Of a stretch of 64,000 nt of DNA, positions 1 to 8,210 are shown one piece after another. The notes beneath the pieces are model-generated. The model saw nothing but the letters and a program-made list of their open reading frames with translations, had not been told where the DNA came from and did not search any database. The translations under genes and the position numbers were made by a program. Every line of letters starts with the position of its first letter. Within the stretch, counting starts at the first letter, position 1. The DNA is from JBBRHH01 sp963788015 (GTDB lineage Bacteria; Planctomycetota; Phycisphaerae; Tepidisphaerales; Tepidisphaeraceae), in assembly GCA_963788015.1 (NCBI GenBank), contig CAWBEY010000012.1:2418001-2482000 (forward strand), in the 5' to 3' direction.

Positions 1-172
1 TGAGGATGATACTGTGAGGGAAGGGAGGTTGTTTGAGCCGTTTGATAAATCCAACCCAGCCGGGTATCACTTTAGGGTGTCTGGAGAGCCTTTGCCGTGC
101 GAGTTTGGGGTGATTGTGGATGTGCAGTTGAATCAGACCCAGCCAACCCCCACGCGCAGCCGGCTTGGGTTT

Positions 173-967
173 ATGGAGGACTTTCGCCGGTTTTTCATGC
201 GGGGGCTGGTGGCGCTGTTGCCCACCCTGATCACGCTGTGGCTGCTGGTGAAGCTCTGGAGTTTCCTCTGGGAGACGCTTGGGCAGCACATCATCTGGGT
301 CATCAAACTGGCCTGGTGGAAGCTGGGCACTTCGGGGTTCGTTGACTACACGCCCGTAGTGCGGATCAAAAGCTGGTTCATGGAATTGGGCGATTTTCGC
401 ACCCAGCTTCTGGGCGTGGGGTTGGCCGTGCTGCTGGTCTATATCGTGGGGTTGTTCGTCGGCAACGTGATTGGCCGCACCGGCTGGCGGCTTTTGGAAA
501 TGGGCGTGAAGCGCATCCCGTTGGTGCGGGCCATCTACCCGGCCGTTAAGCAGGTGACGGATTTCGTTCTTGCCGACAAAAGCCACCAGTTCCAGGGAAC
601 GCGCGTGGTCGCCATTCGCCCGCATGACAACGGCATCTGGTCGATTGGCTTGATCACCGGCAGTGGGATCCAGGCCATCAACAAATCGGTCGGCCGTGAA
701 ATGGTCACGGTCTTTATCCCCTCGTCGCCCACGGCCTTCAGCGGCTATGTGGTGGTGGTGCCGCGCGAGGAGGCGCTGGAGCTTCCCATGACGGTCGAGG
801 ATGCAATGAAACTGCTGGTGACGGGCGGCGTGTCGGCCCCGCAGGTCGAGAAGTTGCTGGGAAAGGCCGGGCTGCCGCTCGGTCTCGTGGCCGGGCCGGA
901 AGGGCTGGCTGAAAAACGCGGTGGAATCGTTGATGCTCGGACCCTGGAGCCGGCCAAGGATTTGTGA
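173..967 (+). CDS. DUF502 family membrane protein
   Basis: Two hydrophobic helices near the N-terminus (starting FMRGLVALLPTLITLW, and around LLGVGLAVLLVYIVGLFVG) are followed by a soluble domain with the DUF502 signature region (RIPLVRAIYPAVKQVTDF, then VVVVPREEALELPMTVEDAM). This fits an inner-membrane protein of the DUF502 family, whose function is unknown. I chose the ATG at 173 because homologous sequence starts at MEDFRRFF; an in-frame ATG at 14 would add 53 residues with no family resemblance. It lies 175 bp upstream of the hibernation factor gene on the same strand. Family assignment is fairly sure; role unknown. Confidence 0.8.
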   Translation: MEDFRRFFMRGLVALLPTLITLWLLVKLWSFLWETLGQHIIWVIKLAWWKLGTSGFVDYTPVVRIKSWFMELGDFRTQLLGVGLAVLLVYIVGLFVGNVIGRTGWRLLEMGVKRIPLVRAIYPAVKQVTDFVLADKSHQFQGTRVVAIRPHDNGIWSIGLITGSGIQAINKSVGREMVTVFIPSSPTAFSGYVVVVPREEALELPMTVEDAMKLLVTGGVSAPQVEKLLGKAGLPLGLVAGPEGLAEKRGGIVDARTLEPAKDL

Positions 968-1142
968 TGTACACAGCGCGGCATAGCCGGGTCCTTTCCT
1001 GTACAATGGACGATGGTTAAAGAGCGCGCAATTTTTTGGCTGAGCCCAAACCGACGCTAAAGTCTGTCCCTGCCAAAGGATGCTGCTCTGTCTGGACCAG
1101 AATTTTGCCAAGGCTTCCGTTTATGGAAGAAGGAGTTCTATC

Positions 1143-1475
1143 GTGATCGTGACTGTCTCCTCGCGTCACATGGACGTTACGCCGGCCTTGAAGGCTCATG
1201 CGGAGCAGAAGGTGGCGAAACTCGTGAAATATTACGACCGTATTCAGGAAATCGAGGTGATTTTCGATGCCGCCAAAGATGCAACCCGCGTGGAAGTGAT
1301 CGTGAACGCCGAGCACAAAAACATGTTCATCGCCCATCACGACGTCGGCGATGCCTACGCGAGCCTCGACGGTTGCGTGAATAAGCTCGAGCGGCAACTG
1401 ACCGAGCACAAGGAGAAGTTTCGCAACCGCAAACATATCGTCGGCGAAGACAAGCGCCTCGGCGGCGTCCAGTGA
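1143..1475 (+). CDS. hpf: Ribosome hibernation promoting factor (HPF/RaiA family, short form)
   Basis: A protein of about 110 residues with the S30AE/HPF fold pattern: VTVSSRHMDVTPALKAHAEQKVAKL, then a basic helix near KLERQLTEHKEKFRNRK. Short HPF proteins bind the 30S decoding region and help silence or dimerise ribosomes in stationary phase. I chose the GTG at 1143 because GAAGGAG at about 1128-1134 sits 7-8 bases upstream; an upstream ATG at 1080 would add 21 unmatched residues. The following genes are EIIA, HPr and enzyme I. An hpf next to a PtsN-like EIIA recalls the rpoN-hpf-ptsN locus of proteobacteria, which supports a regulatory role for this PTS. Confidence 0.85.
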   Translation: MIVTVSSRHMDVTPALKAHAEQKVAKLVKYYDRIQEIEVIFDAAKDATRVEVIVNAEHKNMFIAHHDVGDAYASLDGCVNKLERQLTEHKEKFRNRKHIVGEDKRLGGVQ

Positions 1476-1574
1476 CAGCAGGCGTGGGCGGCCGGTGCCG
1501 TCGTGAAGCTTTCGGCCAGCGCCAAGATTGGCTCCGAGCGATTCCTTAAACCCGTTCTTGAGAGCGAGTGATAA

Positions 1575-2042
1575 ATGAAGTTCAGTGAATTTATCGTGCG
1601 GGAAGCAATCGTTCCGTCGTTGCAGGCCACCGACCGCGAAGGCGTGATTCGCGAGTTGATCACGTCCCTGGCGGCGGCCAAGGCGGTATCAGAGGATGCC
1701 GTCGAGGAGATCGTCGGGGCGGTGATGAAGCGTGAGAAAAATGGCTCGACAGGTTTTGGCAAGGGCGTCGCCGTTCCGCACGTGAAGCATCCGGCCATCA
1801 CGAAAATGGCCGGGACAATGGGGCGGAGCGTGCAGGGGATTGATTTTGCCGCGCTCGACAACCAGCCCGTCTACAGCGTGGTGCTGTTGTTGTCGCCGGA
1901 AAATCAGCCCCAACAGCACTTGCAGGCCATGAACATCATTTTCAGCAACCTGCAGAAGGACACGTTTCGGAAGTTCTTAAGACAGAGCGGCACCAGTGAG
2001 GTGATGGCCGATTTGCTCGACGAGGCGGATCTAGGGAGATGA
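1575..2042 (+). CDS. ptsN: PTS EIIA type-2 domain protein, PtsN (EIIA-Ntr)-like
   Basis: A 155-residue stand-alone PTS EIIA type-2 (fructose/Ntr) domain. The phosphorylatable His is H69 in GVAVPHVKH, preceded by GSTGFGKG. It accepts phosphate from HPr. It sits just downstream of hpf and upstream of ptsH and ptsI, and no EIIB or EIIC permease is encoded in the window, so a regulatory EIIA-Ntr-like function is likelier than sugar transport. ATG 1575 lies 4 bases after a short upstream TGA. A related EIIA domain occurs fused to KdpD at 26 kb. Confidence 0.85.
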   Translation: MKFSEFIVREAIVPSLQATDREGVIRELITSLAAAKAVSEDAVEEIVGAVMKREKNGSTGFGKGVAVPHVKHPAITKMAGTMGRSVQGIDFAALDNQPVYSVVLLLSPENQPQQHLQAMNIIFSNLQKDTFRKFLRQSGTSEVMADLLDEADLGR

Positions 2043-2122
2043 GGTTTCGGGTCAACGGCACCGGGTTTCGAGCGCGATCGAGGCGCGTCAAACCAGATGC
2101 GGAAGATCCTGGCCCTGTGACT

Positions 2123-2403
2123 ATGTCTACGACTGTCAAAGACGTTGTGATCTCGAATAAGCTGGGCCTGCATGTCGCCCGGCCATGCAGTTCGTCGACG
2201 TCGCCAACACCTTCGCGTCCAACGTGAAGGTGGAAGCGTTTGGCGAGGAACATGTTGAAGCCGACGGCAAAAGCATCATGCAGATGATGACCCTGGCGGC
2301 GACGGAAGGAACGCGTCTACGCATCGAAGCCAGCGGAGAAGACGCCGAGGCGGCCGTGGAGAAACTAGTGGAATTGATTGATGGAAAGTTCGGGGAAGAA
2401 TAA
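2123..2403 (+). CDS. ptsH: HPr phosphocarrier protein, frameshifted beside the active-site His
   Basis: The frame from ATG 2123 reads MSTTVKDVVISNKLGLHVARP. The rest of HPr (MQFVDVANTFASNVKVEAF, then GKSIMQMMTLAATEGTRL) continues in another frame from about 2185 to 2403. The match to HPr is clear on both sides: GLH with the phospho-His at residue 17, then the GKSIMxxMxLAA helix that carries the regulatory Ser. Joining the frames needs one extra base between about 2174 and 2186 and gives 93 residues. Canonical GLHARPAM is replaced by GLHVARP-M, so the local sequence looks scrambled as well as shifted. It could be a sequencing error or true inactivation; ptsI downstream is intact. Confidence 0.75.
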
Positions 2404-2409
2404 GAGGAG

Positions 2410-2437
2410 TTGCTAGTTGCTGGTTGCTAGTTGCTGG
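2410..2437. repeat. Perfect 14-bp tandem duplication in the ptsH-ptsI gap
   Basis: Two exact back-to-back copies of TTGCTAGTTGCTGG fill positions 2410-2423 and 2424-2437, and each copy is itself built of two near-identical heptamers. They lie between the ptsH stop and the ptsI start. No function is visible. Confidence 0.8.
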
Positions 2438-2479
2438 TGAATTCGACAGCGGGCAAACAGGGATTGGCGACCAGAACCG

Positions 2480-4219
2480 ATGGAGATCAAGAAGGGAATT
2501 GGAGTTTCGCCGGGCGTGGTGATCAGTACCGCTGTGGTGCTGGACGCCGTCGATCTTGCTATTCCCAAGCGCAGCGTCGATCCGTCGGCCGTTGAGGGGG
2601 AAGTCGAGCGCTTTCGTGAGGGGGTCGTCAAAAGCCAGGCGGAATTGCGTGAACTGCGCACGGCCGTCGCCGAGAAATACGGCAAGGAAATCGGCAACAT
2701 CTTCGATTTCCACATCGGGATACTCAACGACGCCAGCGTGGTCAAGAGCATCCTGGACGAGATTCGCACCAAGCTGGTGACGGCCGAGTTTGCCGTGAGC
2801 GTGGTGCTGCGGCGCTACGCCAGCAACTTCCTGGCGATGTCAGACAAGTATCTCTCGGATCGGGTCAAGGACATCTACGACATCGAGCGCCGAATCCTGC
2901 ACAACCTTATCGGCCAGAAGGAAGAGGGCCTGACGCGCCTCACCACCGACGTGGCCGTCATCGCCCACGATCTGCTGCCCTCCCAGACGGCGGCCCTCGA
3001 CCGCGTACACGTGCGCGGCTTCGCGACAGATGTTGGCGGCCGGACAAGTCACACCGCCATCGTTGCAAGGGCGCTTGGCATCCCCGCCGTGGTCGGCCTG
3101 GGCAACATCACCTCCGAAGTGTCCGGCGGCGACATCGTCATCATCGACGGCAATCGCGGCGTGGTCATCGTTGGGCCAGACGAAGAGCAACTGGTCGAGT
3201 ACCGCGAGTACGAACGTCGGCGGGGCGAAGTCGAAATCGGACTTACAAGCCTCCGCGATCTGCCGGCCGTCACCAAAGACGGGCACGCTGTGAGCCTCCA
3301 GGCAAACATCGAATTCGCCGAAGAAGTCGACGATGCGCTCAACCGCGGAGCACAGGGCATTGGCTTGTATCGCACGGAATTTCTGTATCTCTCGAAGCAG
3401 ACCGAGCCCACCGAAGCCGATCACTACGACGCCTACTCCGACGCCGTGCGCCGGCTAAACGGTCGGCCGCTGGTCATTCGCACGCTGGACCTGGGCGCGG
3501 ACAAACAAACGCAGGCCAAGTCACTCTCGCCAGAGCGAAACCCCTTTCTGGGTGATCGCTCGATCCGAATGTGCCTGCACGACATCCCGATGTTCAAGCG
3601 GCAACTTCGGGCGATCTTGCGATGCAGCGTGCTGGGCGACGTGCGGATCATGTTTCCGCTCATCAGCACGTTGATGGAGTTGCGCCAGGCCAAGATGGTC
3701 GTCAATGACGTGATGGAAGAGTTGGAGGATGAGGGGCTGGAGTTTCGGCGCGACTTGCCCGTCGGGATGATGATCGAGGTGCCGTCGGCGGCCCTCATGG
3801 CCAACCAGTTTTCCAAGGAGGTGAACTTCTTTTCGATTGGCACCAACGACCTGATTCAATACACGCTGGCGGTCGACCGGACCAACGAGAAAGTGGCCGG
3901 ATTGTTCTGCCCGGCCCATCCGGCCGTGTTGACGTTGATCCGGGATGTCATCCGTGCCGGACAAAGAAACAGCATTAGCGTGAGCGTGTGTGGTGAAATG
4001 GCGGGGGAATCACTGTACACTTTATTGTTGCTGGGGATGGGTCTGACCATTTTCAGCATGAATTCTCCGGATGTGCCGGAGGTGAAAAAGATTATTCGCT
4101 CGACGACGCTCGAACACGCACGCCAGGTGGCGCGCAAGGTGATGAGCTTCGACAGCGAGCGGCAGGTAATGCATTACCTGCGTGAAGAACTGCGGAAGAT
4201 TGACCCTGACGCATTTTGA
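2480..4219 (+). CDS. ptsI: Phosphoenolpyruvate-protein phosphotransferase (PTS enzyme I)
   Basis: A full-length 579-residue enzyme I that transfers phosphate from PEP to HPr in the cytoplasm. The N-terminal HPr-binding and phospho-His domain carries H191 in GGRTSHTAIVARALGIPA. The C-terminal PEP-binding TIM barrel shows TEFLYL, RTLDLGADKQ, NPFLGDRSIR, MIEVPSA and the active-site Cys region VSVCGEMAG. Length and motif spacing match E. coli enzyme I. The start ATG 2480 follows a 14-bp tandem repeat region. It forms an operon with the EIIA and HPr genes, but no permease is present here. Confidence 0.95.
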   Translation: MEIKKGIGVSPGVVISTAVVLDAVDLAIPKRSVDPSAVEGEVERFREGVVKSQAELRELRTAVAEKYGKEIGNIFDFHIGILNDASVVKSILDEIRTKLVTAEFAVSVVLRRYASNFLAMSDKYLSDRVKDIYDIERRILHNLIGQKEEGLTRLTTDVAVIAHDLLPSQTAALDRVHVRGFATDVGGRTSHTAIVARALGIPAVVGLGNITSEVSGGDIVIIDGNRGVVIVGPDEEQLVEYREYERRRGEVEIGLTSLRDLPAVTKDGHAVSLQANIEFAEEVDDALNRGAQGIGLYRTEFLYLSKQTEPTEADHYDAYSDAVRRLNGRPLVIRTLDLGADKQTQAKSLSPERNPFLGDRSIRMCLHDIPMFKRQLRAILRCSVLGDVRIMFPLISTLMELRQAKMVVNDVMEELEDEGLEFRRDLPVGMMIEVPSAALMANQFSKEVNFFSIGTNDLIQYTLAVDRTNEKVAGLFCPAHPAVLTLIRDVIRAGQRNSISVSVCGEMAGESLYTLLLLGMGLTIFSMNSPDVPEVKKIIRSTTLEHARQVARKVMSFDSERQVMHYLREELRKIDPDAF

Positions 4220-4228
4220 AATTTGATA

Positions 4229-4260
4229 TTTGTCACTGGCGGTTTGTCACTGGTCACTGG
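4229..4260. repeat. Short repeated TTTGTCACTGG units in the ptsI-RNase gap
   Basis: TTTGTCACTGG occurs at 4229-4239 and again at 4243-4253, followed directly by a further TCACTGG at 4254-4260. It resembles simple intergenic iterations rather than a regulatory site. Confidence 0.6.
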
Positions 4261-4355
4261 CATGGCGTAGTTGGCGCTGGATCGCGTCACCGCCTGCCAC
4301 CACAGACACGAATGACCAATCGCGATGACGCAACATGATTGGATGAACTAAGGCA

Positions 4356-7295
4356 ATGGCAAAAGAAATGTTGATTAACGTCTCCGAGGGCGAGGAATGC
4401 CGAATCGCGCTTGTGGAAGACGGGCTGCTCGAAGAGCTTTACATGGAGCGAACCAGCTCCACCTCACACGTGGGAAACATTTACAAGGGGCGGGTGACCA
4501 ACGTCGAGCCCTCCATTCAGGCCGCCTTCGTCGACTTTGGCCTGGGCCGAAACGGCTTCCTGCACATCTCCGATCTCATGCCGACCTATTTCGGCCGCGC
4601 GGGCGAGGATGTCACCGAATCGGTGGGTCGAAAGATGGCCCGGCGCGATCGTCCCCCCATCCAGAAGTGCCTGCGCCGCGGCGATGAGATCATCGTCCAG
4701 ATCATCAAGGAAGGCATCGGCACCAAGGGCCCGACCCTCAGCACCTACATTTCCATCCCCGGCCGAATCCTGGTGATGATGCCAGGGATGGCGAAGAACG
4801 GCGTGTCTCGCAAGATCGAAGACGACCAGGAGCGTCGGCGGTTGCGGCAGATCCTCGACGGCCTCAAGCCGCCTCGAGACTGCGGCTTTATCGTCCGCAC
4901 GGCCGGCGTCGGCAAGACAAAGCTCGACATCGAGCGCGACCTGAAATATCTGACGCGCCTGTGGGAAAACATCAAAAAAACGCGCGATTCGGGACCCGGG
5001 CCGCTGGAGTTGTACGCGGAGGGTGACCTTGTGACGCGAACCGTGCGTGACGTCTTCACCACCGACGTCCAGCAGATCACGGTCGACAACGAGACCGTGG
5101 CGCACAAGATCAAGGAATTTTTCAAGATCGCGATGCCCCGGAGCAAGAACCGGGTCGAGCTCTATGAAGAAACCGTCCCCCTCTTCCACAAGTACGGCAT
5201 CGAGCGCGAAATCGAGCAGATGTACAGCCGGCACGTGCCGCTCCCCAGCGGCGGATCGCTGGTCATCGACTCCACCGAAGCAATCGTCGCCATCGACGTC
5301 AACAGCGGCAAATTCCGCGATCACAACGATGCCGAGACGACAGCTTTCAAAACCGACATGGAGGCCGCCGACGAAATTCCGAGGCAGCTTCGCCTGCGCG
5401 ACCTGGGCGGAGTAATCATTTGCGATTTCATCGACCTACGGTTTGAGCGCCACCGGCGCGATCTGGAAAAACGGCTGCACGACAACCTGCGCCAGGACCG
5501 GGCCAAGACCAAAATGCTGCGGATGAGCCAATTCGGCATCATCGAAATGACGCGTCAACGCATGCGGCCGAGCCTGAAGCGCTCCATCTATTTCGACTGC
5601 CCGCATTGCAAGGGCGCCGGCCTGGTCAAGACGCCCGAAAGCATGGGCCTCGACGTCATGCGGCGCCTGGCCATCGCCTGCAACGACAACCGGGTGGAGA
5701 GGATTGAGCTGGCCGTCTGCGCCGATGTTTCGTTCGTGCTGCAAAATAAAAAGCGCCGGCAATTGGCGGAGATGGAGGATCGTTCGCACCGGCAAATCCT
5801 GGTGCGCACCGACCCGGCCCTGGGGATGGATGAATTGAAGCTGGTGTTGTTCGATGCGCGCGACGGGCTGGTCTTTATCGACGAGCTGGGGATGTCGCCC
5901 CAGAGTCCCGTGCAGCAGACCAGCAACAGACCCCACCACACGCAGCAGCAACCCCCCCGGCGCGAGGTCCCCGCCCCACGCCGCGACGAGGGTCGCCAGC
6001 AACCCGAGGGCGGGCGCGATCAACAGCGCGGCCGGGATGGACGCGGACGCGACGTGCAGGGACAAGTCGCCCGCGACCGCGAGCAATCCGCACGTGGACA
6101 AGGTGGACGAGACGGCGGTGGACGAGATCAAGGCGGCGGCCGAGATCAGGGAGGCCGGGGGCAAGGCGGGCGCGATCAGGGCGGCCGCGATCAACGTGGC
6201 CGCCAAGATGGGCGTCAACAGGCCGGGCGCGGGCGTGACCAGGGCCGCCGCGATAACGGGCCAGAAGAAATGGATGCGGATCGGGACGATCGCTTCGATC
6301 TTGATCGGGCCGAGGAAGCCCTGGAGCAGCGCGAGGAGGAGATGGATCGTCCGCCCGAGTCTCGCGGCCGTGACGACGAAGGCGTGGATGAGGGGGATGA
6401 GGAGCGGGCGGGAATGGATGAGGGAGGCGCGGAAGACAAGGGTGCGCGCGAAGATGCCGGCGCACGGCCGCGGATCGCGCCCAACCGCGGCGCCACAGGG
6501 GATCGCGGCCGCGAGGCGAGTGGCGCAGGTGCCCCAAACCAGGATCGTCAGGGAGCCGAAGGAGAGGGTGAAGGCGGCGGGCGTCGCCGACGCCGGCGCC
6601 GGCGCGGCCGCGGCGGCAGAGGCCGACGCGACGATCAACAGCCGCAAATCGAAGGGCAGCGGCCGATGGGTCATGCCGAAGGAGATTCCGAGTCCATGGA
6701 AGGAAACGGCGAGGAAGGGCGCGACGAAGAACGACTCGGGGAAGATCCCGAAATTATTGAGGATAACGTCGATGGAATCGAGGAGTCGCTCCACGAGATC
6801 GCCGAAGCGCCCGAAGAAATCGCGGATGCTCCTGAAGAGATCGTCGAGGATCGCGGCGAGGTGGAAGAGGTTGCCATCGACGAGCGCGACGTGCTGGCCG
6901 AAGAGCCTGTTGATGCCGACGACAATGTCGGCAATCGTGCCCAGGTGAACACCGGCGGCGAAGCCGAAGAGGTGGAAGCCGAAGTCGCGCCGGCAAAACC
7001 CAAGCGGCCGCGCGGCGGACGCGGGCGAGGCCGCACCAAGTCCGCTGCCGAGCCCAAAGCCAAAGCGCCCAAAGCACCCAAGAACGCCCCTGTGGAAGCA
7101 AAGGCCACAACGCCCAAGGCGGCCGGGTCGTCGTCGCGTCGGACACCCACGCCCCCCGCGCTCACGCAAAGCGTGGTGGTGCGCACCGGTTCAACCGATC
7201 GGCATTTGATCAACGATGAGCCGGTGGATCCGCAGCCAGTTTCTCGGCCGCGAACGTACCGCGACCTGGACAGCATTCCAGACGACTTGGACTAA
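4356..7295 (+). CDS. rng: Ribonuclease E/G family endoribonuclease with a very long charged tail
   Basis: 979 residues. The first ~510 match the RNase E/G catalytic region: an S1-like RNA-binding segment (NIYKGRVTNVEPSIQAAFVDFG), catalytic metal-binding Asp D314 in AIDVNSG and D357 in IICDFIDLR, with the same 43-residue spacing as E. coli RNase E D303/D346, and the Zn-link CPHCKGAG (C415, C418). Residues ~515-979 are low complexity: Gly-Arg-Asp-Gln-rich RGG-like repeats, an RRRRRRR run, then acidic (EEI, DAPEEI) and Lys-Ala-Pro-rich segments. Such tails in RNase E bind RNA, membrane or degradosome partners, but no known binding motif is recognised here. It could equally be named rne. Its stop overlaps the next start (TAATG). 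Confidence 0.9.
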   Translation: MAKEMLINVSEGEECRIALVEDGLLEELYMERTSSTSHVGNIYKGRVTNVEPSIQAAFVDFGLGRNGFLHISDLMPTYFGRAGEDVTESVGRKMARRDRPPIQKCLRRGDEIIVQIIKEGIGTKGPTLSTYISIPGRILVMMPGMAKNGVSRKIEDDQERRRLRQILDGLKPPRDCGFIVRTAGVGKTKLDIERDLKYLTRLWENIKKTRDSGPGPLELYAEGDLVTRTVRDVFTTDVQQITVDNETVAHKIKEFFKIAMPRSKNRVELYEETVPLFHKYGIEREIEQMYSRHVPLPSGGSLVIDSTEAIVAIDVNSGKFRDHNDAETTAFKTDMEAADEIPRQLRLRDLGGVIICDFIDLRFERHRRDLEKRLHDNLRQDRAKTKMLRMSQFGIIEMTRQRMRPSLKRSIYFDCPHCKGAGLVKTPESMGLDVMRRLAIACNDNRVERIELAVCADVSFVLQNKKRRQLAEMEDRSHRQILVRTDPALGMDELKLVLFDARDGLVFIDELGMSPQSPVQQTSNRPHHTQQQPPRREVPAPRRDEGRQQPEGGRDQQRGRDGRGRDVQGQVARDREQSARGQGGRDGGGRDQGGGRDQGGRGQGGRDQGGRDQRGRQDGRQQAGRGRDQGRRDNGPEEMDADRDDRFDLDRAEEALEQREEEMDRPPESRGRDDEGVDEGDEERAGMDEGGAEDKGAREDAGARPRIAPNRGATGDRGREASGAGAPNQDRQGAEGEGEGGGRRRRRRRRGRGGRGRRDDQQPQIEGQRPMGHAEGDSESMEGNGEEGRDEERLGEDPEIIEDNVDGIEESLHEIAEAPEEIADAPEEIVEDRGEVEEVAIDERDVLAEEPVDADDNVGNRAQVNTGGEAEEVEAEVAPAKPKRPRGGRGRGRTKSAAEPKAKAPKAPKNAPVEAKATTPKAAGSSSRRTPTPPALTQSVVVRTGSTDRHLINDEPVDPQPVSRPRTYRDLDSIPDDLD

Positions 7296-8068
7296 TGTCG
7301 CCCATGCAATCCTATGTCGCCGCCTGCGGCGGGCTGCTGGAAACGGTGGCCGCCCAGCAGAACGCCATCGAAAAGGCGGCCGGCCTCTTTGCGCAAACCA
7401 TCCTCGCCGGCCGCATGGTCCATTGTTTCGCCTCCGGGCACAGCCGCATCATGGTCGAGGAAATGTGGCCAAGGTACGGCTCCTTTCCAGGCTTCAATCC
7501 AATCGTCGAGCTGTCGCTGACCTTTCATAATCTGGTCGTGGGCGCCAACGGGCAGCGGCAGGCGATGTTCCTGGAAAATGTTCCCGGCCTGGCCGAGCGA
7601 ATCCTGCGAAACTTCGATACCTCCCCCATCGACAGCGCTCTGGTGATCTCCTCTTCCGGGTGCAATGTCGTGCCTATCGAGATGGCACAGGAGTTTGGAA
7701 AACGAGGTGTGAAAGTGGTGGCGATTGTCTCCAGGCAGCACGCTGAGGCCAGCCAGAGCAATCACGCAAGCGGAAAGAAACTTCACGATTTCGCCCAGAT
7801 CGTGCTGGACACCGGATCGCCCGCCGGCGATGCGATGGTGAAGATCGAGGGACTGGAAACGCCCGTATCGCCAGGATCGACGGTGAGTGGATGCGTGCTG
7901 GTAAATTGCATCAAAGCGGAGGTGGCAGATCGATTGGTCCGGGCCGGTGTCACTCCGCTGGTCTTGAGCGGCGCGGCGGTGGTGGGCGCCCAGCGGGCGC
8001 GGCAGTTGTTTGAAGAGGCATATGACGAGCATGGCCGGCGGGTGGCGAAGCTATATGAAAGAAGTTAA
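7295..8068 (+). CDS. SIS (sugar isomerase) domain protein
   Basis: 257 residues with a SIS phosphosugar-binding fold: VHCFASGHSRIMVEEMWPRYG for the first sugar-phosphate loop and ALVISSSGCNVVPIEMAQEFGKRGVKVVAIVS for the second strand-loop. It resembles the stand-alone SIS family that binds phosphorylated N-acetyl-amino sugars, such as YtlD/UPF0309-type proteins. The substrate is not readable from sequence. The ATG overlaps the RNase stop by one base (TAATG), so the two are translationally coupled. It may be an isomerase, an etherase or a sugar-phosphate sensor. Confidence 0.75.
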   Translation: MSPMQSYVAACGGLLETVAAQQNAIEKAAGLFAQTILAGRMVHCFASGHSRIMVEEMWPRYGSFPGFNPIVELSLTFHNLVVGANGQRQAMFLENVPGLAERILRNFDTSPIDSALVISSSGCNVVPIEMAQEFGKRGVKVVAIVSRQHAEASQSNHASGKKLHDFAQIVLDTGSPAGDAMVKIEGLETPVSPGSTVSGCVLVNCIKAEVADRLVRAGVTPLVLSGAAVVGAQRARQLFEEAYDEHGRRVAKLYERS

Positions 8069-8210
8069 GGGACGGACATTGAGTTTAGGTGAACAGACAA
8101 GATGATCGAGCAGCAGCGCAGGGATTCATTTCGCCGCTTCATGGAACACAGTGTCCCCCGCGATTTGATCGGTGCATGACTGCGCCGCGATTTCAACATC
8201 GAGCGAATTC

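Noticed and set aside
5436..7169. A 577-residue minus-strand open frame and a 364-residue plus-strand frame (5854-6948) inside the RNase E/G tail
   Set aside because: They are by-products of the GC-rich, repetitive tail coding; composition is low complexity with no domain, and the RNase frame is continuous.
8102..8179. 25-codon ORF between the SIS and MetE-like genes (MIEQQRRDSFRRFMEHSVPR onward)
   Set aside because: No clear ribosome-binding site, coupling or recognisable family; too short to support.
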